Source: Sphingomonadales bacterium
Lineage (GTDB): Bacteria; Pseudomonadota; Alphaproteobacteria; Sphingomonadales; Sphingomonadaceae
DNA: 10,318 nt
Reading direction: 5' to 3'
NCBI GenBank assembly: GCA_017304125.1
Contig: JAFKLV010000294.1
Span: forward strand, 1-10,318
Positions 5,170 through 10,318 of this stretch are shown here, one piece after another. A program made the position numbers and the translations under genes. Positions within the stretch are counted from its first letter, which is position 1. Each line of letters begins with the position of its first letter. Below the pieces are notes generated by a model, which saw only the letters and a list, made by a program, of their open reading frames with translations, ran no database searches and was not told where the DNA came from.

Positions 5170-6744
5170 ATGACCGATGATCTCCGCACCGCAGCCCTAG
5201 AGTCCAAGGCCTGGCCGTTCGAGGAAGCGCGCAAGCTTCTCAAGCGCTGGCCCGAGGGCAAACCGGGCGGCGAGGCGATCATCTTCGAAACGGGCTACGG
5301 CCCGTCGGGGCTGCCGCATATCGGCACCTTCAACGAGGTGCTGCGCACGACGATGGTGCGCAATGCGTTCAAGGCCCTGTCCGACCAGCCCACCCGGCTG
5401 ATCGCTTTTTCCGACGATATGGACGGGCTGCGCAAGGTGCCCGACAATGTCCCCAATCAGGCGATGCTGGCGCAATATCTCGGCAAGCCGCTGACCCAGG
5501 TGCCCGATCCGTTCGAGAAGTTCGACAGCTTCGCGCATCATAACAATGCGATGCTGCGCGCCTTCCTCGATCGCTACGGCTTCGACTACGAATTCGCCTC
5601 CTCGACCGAATATTATGCCAGCGGCCGTTTCGACGAGCAGCTGCGCAACGTGCTGCGCAACTATCAGGCGATCATGGCGGTGATGCTGCCGACGCTGCGC
5701 GGCGAGCGGCAGGCGACCTATTCGCCGGTGCTGCCAGTCAGCCCCAAGTCGGGGATCGTGCTGCAGGTGCCGGTCGAGGTGCTCGACGCCGAGACGGGGC
5801 TGATCCGCTTCACCGACGAGGGCGAGACGATCGAGCAGAGCGTGCTCGGCGGCAAGGCTAAGCTGCAGTGGAAGCCCGATTGGGGGATGCGCTGGGCCGC
5901 GCTGGGGGTCGATTACGAGATGCACGGCAAGGATCTTATCGATTCGGCCGCGCTCGGCGGGCGGATCTGCCAGATCCTCGGCGGGCGGAAGCCCGAGACA
6001 TTGGTCTACGAGCTGTTCCTCGACGAAAAAGGTGAGAAGATCTCCAAGTCGAAGGGCAATGGCATCAGCCTCGAACAATGGCTGACCTATGGCCCCGAGG
6101 AATCGGTCGCTTTCTACGCCTATCGCGAGCCCAAGAAGGCCAAGCAGCTCCACATGGGGGTGATCCCGCGCGCGGTGGACGAATATTGGCAGTTCCGCGG
6201 CAATTATGCCGGGCAGGCGATCAAGGAGCGGCTGGGCAATCCGGTCCATCATATCCACGACGGCGCGCTGCCCGAGGGCGATCTGCCGGTGACCTTCGGG
6301 CTGCTGCTCAATCTCGTCGGGGTGATGGGCGAGGCGTCGCCCGAGCAGGTCTGGGGCTATCTCGGCAATTATGTCGCCGATGCCTCGCCGGCGCGTTATC
6401 CCGAGCTTGACCGGCTGATCGGCTATGCGCTCGCTTATTCCCGCGATTTCGTCGCGCCGACGCTCAAGCGCCGCGCGCCCGAGGGGGGCGAGGTGGCGGC
6501 GCTCGAGCGGCTCGATGCCGCGCTCGCCGCGCTGCCGGCGGATGCCTCGGCGGAGGATATTCAGAATGAGGTCTATGAGATCGGCAAGACCGGCGGGTTC
6601 GCCGAATTGCGTGACTGGTTCCGCGCGCTCTACGAAACCCTGCTCGGATCGAGCCAGGGGCCGCGGATGGGGAGCTTCATCAAGCTCTACGGCATCGCCA
6701 ACAGCCGCAGGCTGATCGCGGAGGCGCTGGGGCGGGCGGCGTGA
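5170..6744 (+). CDS. lysK: Class I lysyl-tRNA synthetase
   Basis: Charges tRNA-Lys with lysine. This is the archaeal-type class I enzyme that replaces class II LysS in alphaproteobacteria, unrelated in fold to LysS. The 524-aa product matches the family length. The catalytic Rossmann domain shows GYGPSGLPHIGTFNE (42-56, HIGH as HIGT at 50-53), SDDMDGLRKVPDN (81-93), WKPDWGMRWAALGVDYEMHG (234-253) with KD following, and EKISKSKGNGIS (289-300, KMSKS-type). A helical C-terminal anticodon-binding domain follows. ATG 5170 is the only sensible start; the Shine-Dalgarno is weak or absent. The stop codon overlaps the GTG start of nhaA by 4 bp (GTGA), so the two are very likely co-transcribed and translationally coupled, which is an unexpected pairing. 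Confidence 0.98.
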   Translation: MTDDLRTAALESKAWPFEEARKLLKRWPEGKPGGEAIIFETGYGPSGLPHIGTFNEVLRTTMVRNAFKALSDQPTRLIAFSDDMDGLRKVPDNVPNQAMLAQYLGKPLTQVPDPFEKFDSFAHHNNAMLRAFLDRYGFDYEFASSTEYYASGRFDEQLRNVLRNYQAIMAVMLPTLRGERQATYSPVLPVSPKSGIVLQVPVEVLDAETGLIRFTDEGETIEQSVLGGKAKLQWKPDWGMRWAALGVDYEMHGKDLIDSAALGGRICQILGGRKPETLVYELFLDEKGEKISKSKGNGISLEQWLTYGPEESVAFYAYREPKKAKQLHMGVIPRAVDEYWQFRGNYAGQAIKERLGNPVHHIHDGALPEGDLPVTFGLLLNLVGVMGEASPEQVWGYLGNYVADASPARYPELDRLIGYALAYSRDFVAPTLKRRAPEGGEVAALERLDAALAALPADASAEDIQNEVYEIGKTGGFAELRDWFRALYETLLGSSQGPRMGSFIKLYGIANSRRLIAEALGRAA

Positions 6745-7943
6745 CCGCGGCCCGGCGCGGCCCCACTTCCGCGCTGCGCGATTTTTTGCGCGGCGAGGCG
6801 GCGGGTGGGTTCGTGCTGGTCGCGGCGGCCGTGCTGGCGCTGGTCATCGCCAATCTGCCGGCGACGGCGGATTGGTATGCGCATGTCCTGCACGCCGAAA
6901 TCGGCCCGGTGCTGGCGCCCGCGCTCGGCCCGATGACGATCCATTTGTGGATCAACGATGGGCTGATGGCGCTGTTCTTCCTGTTCGTCGGACTGGAGAT
7001 CAAGCGCGAGTTCGTCGACGGGCGGCTGGCGCGGCGCGAGCAGCGGCGATTGCCGTTCATCGCGGCGGCGGCGGGAATGGCGGTGCCCGCGCTCACTTAT
7101 CTGCTGGTGGTCGGGGACCGCGTCGGGCTGCAGCGCGGCTGGGCGATCCCGGCGGCGACCGATATCGCCTTTGCCATCGGGGTGATGGCGATGCTCGGCA
7201 AGCGCGTGCCCTCGTCGCTCAAATTGCTGCTCACCACCGTCGCGATCGTCGACGATATGGGGGCGGTGGCGATCATCGCGCTGGCCTATACCGAGGAGAT
7301 TCGCGCGGCAGCGCTGCTCGGCGCGGGGGTGGCGCTGGCGTTGCTCTATGTGATGAACCGGCGTGGAGTGCGCGCGCTGTGGCCGTATCTTGCGGTCGGC
7401 GCGGTCTTGTGGCTGTTCGTGCTGCAATCGGGGGTGCATGCGACGATCGCCGGGGTCGCCACCGCCGCGTTCGTGCCGCTGGTGCCGACGCCGGGGGCGC
7501 CCGATGCGCCGGATTCGCCGCTCCACCGGCTCGAACATGCGCTCCACCCGTGGGTGGCCTATGCGATCGTGCCGCTGTTCGCTTTCGCCAATGCCGGGGT
7601 GGTGCTGGGCGGGATCGGCTGGAGCGAGCTGACCGCGCCGGTGGTGATCGGGGTCGCGCTGGGGCTGTTCCTCGGCAAGCAGATCGGGATTTTCGGCGCC
7701 TTATGGGGCGTGGCGCGGCTCGGGATCGCGCCGAAACCGCATGGGATCAGCTGGACGCAGGTCCACGGCATGGCGCTGCTCGCCGGGATCGGCTTCACGA
7801 TGAGCCTGTTCATCGGCGATCTCGCCTTCCCCGGCGACGCCTTGCTGGTCGCCGAGGTCAAGATCGGGGTGCTCGCCGGATCCCTGCTGTCCGCCGCCGC
7901 CGGGGCGACGGTGCTGGCGGTCAGCGGGCGCTCACGTCGCTGA
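6741..7943 (+). CDS. nhaA: Na+/H+ antiporter NhaA
   Basis: Inner-membrane antiporter that exports Na+ (or Li+) in exchange for protons and helps in pH and salt homeostasis. The 400-aa product has the usual length and about a dozen hydrophobic segments. The unwound-helix motif PAATDIAFAIGV (137-148) carries Asp141 (E. coli Asp133). VAIVDDMGAVAIIAL (167-181) carries Asp171-Asp172 (E. coli Asp163-Asp164). GKQIGIFG (312-319) carries Lys313, matching E. coli Lys300. LEHALHPWVAYAIVPLFAFA (264-283) is the pH-sensor/helix IX region. The start is GTG 6741 inside the lysK stop. It gives the normal N-terminus before the conserved ALRDFLRGEAAGG (11-23), and the next Met is only at residue 65. GGGGCGGG about 5 nt upstream may serve as a Shine-Dalgarno. 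It converges on rlmE across a large hairpin. Confidence 0.96.
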   Translation: MTAARRGPTSALRDFLRGEAAGGFVLVAAAVLALVIANLPATADWYAHVLHAEIGPVLAPALGPMTIHLWINDGLMALFFLFVGLEIKREFVDGRLARREQRRLPFIAAAAGMAVPALTYLLVVGDRVGLQRGWAIPAATDIAFAIGVMAMLGKRVPSSLKLLLTTVAIVDDMGAVAIIALAYTEEIRAAALLGAGVALALLYVMNRRGVRALWPYLAVGAVLWLFVLQSGVHATIAGVATAAFVPLVPTPGAPDAPDSPLHRLEHALHPWVAYAIVPLFAFANAGVVLGGIGWSELTAPVVIGVALGLFLGKQIGIFGALWGVARLGIAPKPHGISWTQVHGMALLAGIGFTMSLFIGDLAFPGDALLVAEVKIGVLAGSLLSAAAGATVLAVSGRSRR

Positions 7944-7952
7944 ATATCCGGC

Positions 7953-8030
7953 GGCACCGGCCCGCGCCCCCACCCGGCCTCCCACAAGATACTGCCGTTG
8001 GGAGGCCGGGTGGGGGCGCGGGCCGGTGCC
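7953..8030. repeat. Perfect 32-bp hairpin, copy B of an extragenic palindrome family
   Basis: Arms 7953-7984 and 7999-8030 are exact reverse complements over 32 nt with a 14-nt loop (caagatactgccgt). The innermost 15 bases of the left arm equal those of copy A (1229-1243); the outer arms differ. The element exactly fills the gap between the convergent nhaA (stop 7943) and rlmE (stop 8036). It probably acts as a bidirectional transcript-end or stabilising structure although no T-tract follows on either strand. Confidence 0.95.
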
Positions 8031-8035
8031 GGCAA

Positions 8036-8710
8036 TCAGACGCCTGATTCGCGCCCTTTGAAACCCTGCGCGACGACGAACCACTCGACGCTGCCTTTGC
8101 GGCTCGCGGGGGGTTTGGCGTGCTTCACGGTGGTGAAATGGCGCTTCATTTCCGCCACCAGCGACGAATCGGCGCCGCCGGCGAAGACCTTGGCGACGAA
8201 GGTTCCGCCCGGCGCGAGCACCTCGATCGCGAAGGCGAAGGCGGTCTCGACCAAGGCCATCGTGCGCAGCGCATCGGTCTGCGGATGCCCCACGGTGTTC
8301 GCCGCCATGTCCGACAGCACCAGATCGGGCGCGCCGCCCAGCGCGTCGATCAGCATCCCCGGCGCGGCATCGTCCATGAAATCATGCTCGAAGATCGTCA
8401 CCCCGTCGATCGGATCGACCGGCAGCAGATCGATCCCGACCACCGCCGCCTTGGGGATGCGGCGGCGCACCACCTGGCTCCACCCGCCCGGCGCGATACC
8501 GAGATCGACCACCCGCTTCGCGCCCTTGAGCAGCCCGAAACGCTCGTCGAGCTCGGTCAGTTTATAGGCCGCGCGGCTGCGATACCCCTCCGCCTTGGCG
8601 CGGCGCACATAGGGGTCGTTGAGCTGGCGTTCGAGCCAGCGGGTCGATTGCGCGCTGCGGTTGCGCGCGGTGCGCACGCGCTGGTGCCCGCCTGATCCGC
8701 CGCGGCTCAT
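8036..8710 (-). CDS. rlmE: RlmE, 23S rRNA U2552 2'-O-methyltransferase
   Basis: Methylates the 2'-OH of U2552 in the A loop of 23S rRNA during late 50S assembly, using SAM (the FtsJ/RrmJ family). The 224-aa product has a basic N-terminal extension, then GYRSRAAYKLTELDERFGLL (42-61). The catalytic tetrad is complete: Lys50, Asp134 (LSDMAANTVGH, 132-142), Lys174 (GGTFVAKVF, 168-176) and Glu209 (GSVEWFVVA, 206-214). The SAM-binding loop is DLGIAPGGWSQV (69-80). The start is ATG 8710, whose last two bases begin the ppx stop (ATGA, 4-bp overlap). No separate Shine-Dalgarno is seen, so translation is probably coupled to ppx. An in-frame extension to 8857 reads antisense-like sequence inside ppx and is rejected. 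Confidence 0.97.
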   Translation of the reverse strand: MSRGGSGGHQRVRTARNRSAQSTRWLERQLNDPYVRRAKAEGYRSRAAYKLTELDERFGLLKGAKRVVDLGIAPGGWSQVVRRRIPKAAVVGIDLLPVDPIDGVTIFEHDFMDDAAPGMLIDALGGAPDLVLSDMAANTVGHPQTDALRTMALVETAFAFAIEVLAPGGTFVAKVFAGGADSSLVAEMKRHFTTVKHAKPPASRKGSVEWFVVAQGFKGRESGV

Positions 8711-9744
8711 CGGGCGGTCGCCATCAGCCGGCGCAGGATGCCCTCGCGAATCCCGCGATCCGCCACCCCCAGTCGCTCGACCGGCCACAGATCGAGGATC
8801 GTCTCGAGAATCGCGCAGCCCGCCACCACCAGATCGGCGCGCTCGCGCCCGATGCACGGCAAAGCGGCGCGCTCCGCCGGGGACATATGCGCGAGGCTGT
8901 TCGAAACCGTGCGCATCGCCGCGGCCGGCGCGATCAGCCCGTCGACCGCGCCGCGGTCATAGCGATCGAGCCCGAGATGCACCGACGCCAGCGTGGTCAC
9001 CGTGCCCGACGTGCCGAGCAGGCGCCGCTGCCGGTCGCCCGCCGGCAAGCGCGCGGCGAACGGGGCGAAGCTTTCGCGCACCAGCGAGCGCATCCGCTCA
9101 TAGGTCGCGGCGCGCCCGGCGGGGCCGTCGGCGGCGGGGACGCTCTCGGTGAGCGAAACCACGCCCCAGGGCGCGGAATGCCAGTCGAGCACCGAGGGGA
9201 CGGTGGTGGCGGTGTCGATCAGCACCAATTCGGTCGAGCCGCCGCCGATGTCGAACACCAGAGCGGGGCCTTCGCCCGGCTCGAGCAGGACATGGCAGCC
9301 GAGCACCGCGAGCCGCGCTTCTTCTTCGGCGGAGATGATGTGCAGGTGGATGCCGGTCTCGGCGTGGACGCGGGCGATGAATTCGGCGCCGTTCGACGCG
9401 CGGCGGCACGCCTCGGTCGCGACCGAGCGCGCCAGCGCGACGTTGCGGCGCTTCAACTTGTCGGCGCAGACGCGCAACGCGGCGAGCGTGCGCTCGATCG
9501 CGGCGTCGGACAGTCGGCCGCTGCCCGCCAGCCCTTCGCCGAGCCGGACGATGCGCGAAAAGGCGTCGACCACCGCAAAGCCGTCGCCCTGCGGGCGCGC
9601 GATGAGCAGCCGGCAATTGTTGGTGCCAAGGTCGAGCGCGGCATAGTGGCGCGCGAATCCGGTGCGCGGCCGCGGGGAGGCTATAGCCGGACGGGCGGGG
9701 TCTGAGCCCTGCCGGTACGGCAAACTGGCGGAGCTGTCGCCCAT
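8707..9744 (-). CDS. ppx: Ppx/GppA-family phosphatase (exopolyphosphatase or pppGpp phosphatase)
   Basis: Cytosolic ASKHA-fold phosphatase that removes terminal phosphate from polyphosphate and/or converts pppGpp to ppGpp. The 345-aa product is a short form with the two N-terminal ribonuclease-H-like domains and little of the C-terminal HD-like region of the roughly 500-aa E. coli proteins. Motifs are ALDLGTNNCRLL (36-47, phosphate loop 1), SVATEACRRASNG (107-119, with the catalytic-type Glu111), FDIGGGSTELVLID (164-177, phosphate loop 2) and LLGTSGTVTTLASV (242-255). Sequence alone does not separate Ppx from GppA. ATG 9744 adds about 33 residues of poorly conserved sequence before HYAALDLG, so a later start is possible, though none with a Shine-Dalgarno is seen. 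It overlaps rlmE by 4 bp. An inverted repeat ends 3 nt upstream of the start. Confidence 0.92.
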   Translation of the reverse strand: MGDSSASLPYRQGSDPARPAIASPRPRTGFARHYAALDLGTNNCRLLIARPQGDGFAVVDAFSRIVRLGEGLAGSGRLSDAAIERTLAALRVCADKLKRRNVALARSVATEACRRASNGAEFIARVHAETGIHLHIISAEEEARLAVLGCHVLLEPGEGPALVFDIGGGSTELVLIDTATTVPSVLDWHSAPWGVVSLTESVPAADGPAGRAATYERMRSLVRESFAPFAARLPAGDRQRRLLGTSGTVTTLASVHLGLDRYDRGAVDGLIAPAAAMRTVSNSLAHMSPAERAALPCIGRERADLVVAGCAILETILDLWPVERLGVADRGIREGILRRLMATAR

Positions 9745-9747
9745 TGC

Positions 9748-9837
9748 CGTCGGGTCACTTTCTATTCTGTTCTGCCGTCGCGGACCCTATCGTCCGCCCG
9801 GTGCTTGGACCCGAGGCTACAGTTTCGTGACCCGACG
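9748..9837 (-). promoter_or_regulatory. Inverted repeat in the ppx leader region
   Basis: cgtcgggtcac (9748-9758) and gtgacccgacg (9827-9837) are perfect 11-bp reverse complements, 68 nt apart. If the ppx transcript covers both, the start-proximal arm would hold the ribosome-binding region (4-14 nt before ATG 9744) in a stem. A second partner, gacccga (9808-9814), can pair with tcgggtc (9750-9756). A small hairpin (gcggac-cctatc-gtccgc, 9780-9797) lies inside. A regulatory role is inferred. Confidence 0.4.
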
Positions 9838-9849
9838 AGCAAGCCGGCC

Positions 9850-9879
9850 TTGACCAGCCCGTATGTTCCGGCCTAGAGG
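9850..9879 (+). promoter_or_regulatory. Candidate promoter of tRNA-Gln
   Basis: TTGACC (9850-9855) is a strong -35. TAGAGG (9874-9879), 18 nt further, is a poor -10. Transcription would start near 9886, a few bases before the tRNA. The GC-rich stretch after the -10 (9880-9889) would suit stringent control of a stable-RNA promoter. Confidence 0.45.
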
Positions 9880-9890
9880 CGCGCCCTCGT

Positions 9891-9964
9891 TGCCCCGTCG
9901 TCTAACGGCAAGACTACGGACTCTGACTCCGTCAATCGTGGTTCGAATCCACGCGGGGCATCCA
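9891..9964 (+). tRNA. tRNA-Gln (anticodon CUG)
   Basis: The full cloverleaf can be drawn: acceptor tgccccg (9891-9897) with cggggca (9954-9960); a D arm gtct/agac; an anticodon arm acgga-CTCTGAC-tccgt giving anticodon CTG, which reads CAG (Gln); and a T arm cgtgg-TTCGAAT-ccacg (9937-9953). The CCA is encoded at 9962-9964. The U1-A72 pair expected of tRNA-Gln is present. Base 73 is T (9961), whereas E. coli tRNA-Gln has G. The body (CCCCGTCGTCTA) resembles bacterial tRNA-Glu. It stands alone and converges on the next small gene. Confidence 0.96.
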
Positions 9965-9980
9965 GCTTTCACCTGACCGT

Positions 9981-10008
9981 CGATCGTTTCCGCCCGTGGC
10001 GGAGATCG
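9981..10008. terminator. Hairpin after tRNA-Gln
   Basis: cgatc (9981-9985) pairs with gatcg (10004-10008), and tccgcc (9989-9994) pairs with ggcgga (9998-10003) around a 3-nt loop, with a 3-nt bulge on one side. It lies 16 nt after the tRNA CCA and just past the stop of the convergent small gene. No T-tract is present, so termination is inferred from position. Confidence 0.4.
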
Positions 10009-10012
10009 CGTG

Positions 10013-10144
10013 TCAGCGCCGTCGGCGACGGCCCCAGACGCGCTCCTGCTCGCGGCGGTAATGGCGGAAAGCACGCCACGCGATCCATCCCATGCTCACC
10101 ACCAACACCGCCAACAAGGCGTAACCAATTTCGACACGCACCAT
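10013..10144 (-). CDS. 43-aa single-pass membrane protein
   Basis: Function unknown. The product has a short N-terminus (MVRVE), one hydrophobic segment at about 6-23 (IGYALLAVLVVSMGWIAW) and a strongly basic tail, AFRHYRREQERVWGRRRRR (25-43), including five terminal arginines. By the positive-inside rule the tail faces the cytosol. ATG 10144 was chosen over the in-frame ATG at 10234 because AAGGGG on the minus strand (10154-10149) precedes it by 4 nt, and because the longer form would overlap the 3' end of the alkyltransferase gene and adds non-membrane, shadow-like sequence. It lies 73 bp downstream of that gene on the same strand and may share its transcript. It is small enough that chance is possible, but the Shine-Dalgarno and the clean membrane segment support it. 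Confidence 0.6.
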   Translation of the reverse strand: MVRVEIGYALLAVLVVSMGWIAWRAFRHYRREQERVWGRRRRR

Positions 10145-10217
10145 CCAGCCCCTTAGCGTCGCACGCGACCACTCCCGACGCTGCAACGCACAATGAGCCG
10201 GATGGCTCCCGCCGAAT

Positions 10218-10318
10218 TCAGCCGGCGTTGCCACGCTCCAGCGTCAGCAGCGCATCTTTCGCCGCGAGGCCGCCGGCGAAGCCGGTCAGCGCGCCATTGG
10301 CGCCGATCACGCGGTGGC
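10218..10318 (-). CDS. ogt: Methylated-DNA-[protein]-cysteine S-methyltransferase, C-terminal end only
   Basis: Suicide enzyme that moves alkyl groups from O6-alkylguanine (and O4-alkylthymine) in DNA to its own cysteine. Only the last 32 codons and the stop (10220-10218) are in the window. They read HRVIGANGALTGFAGGL, then AAKDALLTLERGNAG. HRVIGANG followed by LTGFAGGL is the family's C-terminal signature. The two bases at the window edge (GC on the minus strand) fit the last two bases of a cysteine codon, as expected for the active-site PCHRV motif. Whether this is Ogt or the methyltransferase domain of a longer Ada-type protein cannot be told from the fragment. Confidence 0.88.
   Translation of the reverse strand, partial: HRVIGANGALTGFAGGLAAKDALLTLERGNAG

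Noticed and set aside
5197..6258. 353-codon minus-strand frame opposite lysK
   Set aside because: Antisense shadow of lysK, rich in His/Arg/Leu, without motifs.
6687..7547. 286-codon minus-strand frame opposite nhaA
   Set aside because: Antisense shadow of nhaA; its Arg/His/Gln-rich translation is the complement of membrane-helix codons.
8887..9705. 272-codon + strand frame opposite ppx
   Set aside because: Antisense shadow of ppx; no domain and no start signal.
9891..9964. tRNA-Gln as an attachment site of an integrated element
   Set aside because: No repeated copy of the tRNA 3' end and no integrase is visible in the window, and the neighbours are core genes.
1..10318. CRISPR array or a defence/biosynthetic cluster
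   Set aside because: No regularly spaced direct repeats and no cas, nuclease, toxin or synthase genes; every sizeable gene but the small membrane proteins belongs to a known housekeeping family.

Overview
The window reads as ordinary chromosomal core DNA of a GC-rich alphaproteobacterium, most likely a sphingomonad (Sphingomonas or a close relative). The basis is the class I (archaeal-type) lysyl-tRNA synthetase, a Cys-free short-form GltX, a TonB-family protein with a proline-rich spacer, an alphaproteobacterial-type tRNA-Gln, and a small coiled-coil membrane protein next to ribD that I associate with sphingomonads. Assignment is from family recognition only; no search was run. I see no phage, transposase, CRISPR array or defence system.

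Layout. Positions 1-1953 (minus strand): the N-terminal 262 codons of ribD (running off the left edge), a 115-aa membrane/coiled-coil protein, and a TonB-family gene. Positions 1954-2230 are non-coding: a candidate tonB promoter and a 108-bp palindromic repeat. Positions 2231-3565 (minus): gltX. It is divergent from prs (3651-4586, plus). prs converges on a PilZ gene (4730-5056, minus) across a cluster of hairpins. PilZ is divergent from lysK (5170-6744, plus), which overlaps nhaA (6741-7943, plus) by 4 bp. nhaA converges on the ppx-rlmE pair (minus, 9744 to 8036, also a 4-bp overlap) across a perfect 32-bp hairpin. tRNA-Gln(CUG) follows at 9891-9964 (plus). Last come a 43-aa membrane protein (minus) and the last 32 codons of an O6-alkylguanine-DNA alkyltransferase running off the right edge.

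How the genes fit together. Much of the window serves translation: charging of Glu/Gln (gltX, tRNA-Gln), charging of Lys (lysK) and 23S rRNA 2'-O-methylation (rlmE). Nucleotide and cofactor supply (prs for PRPP, ribD for riboflavin) and polyphosphate/(p)ppGpp turnover (ppx/gppA) add to the growth-control theme. TonB, NhaA, PilZ and the two small membrane proteins belong to the envelope.

The least explained material is non-coding: two related large hairpins with a similar loop word (1211-1292 and 7953-8030), a 30-bp-arm palindrome (2073-2180), a prs/PilZ hairpin cluster with mutually exclusive pairings, and an inverted repeat that would place the ppx ribosome-binding region in a stem. No convincing new multi-gene system is visible.
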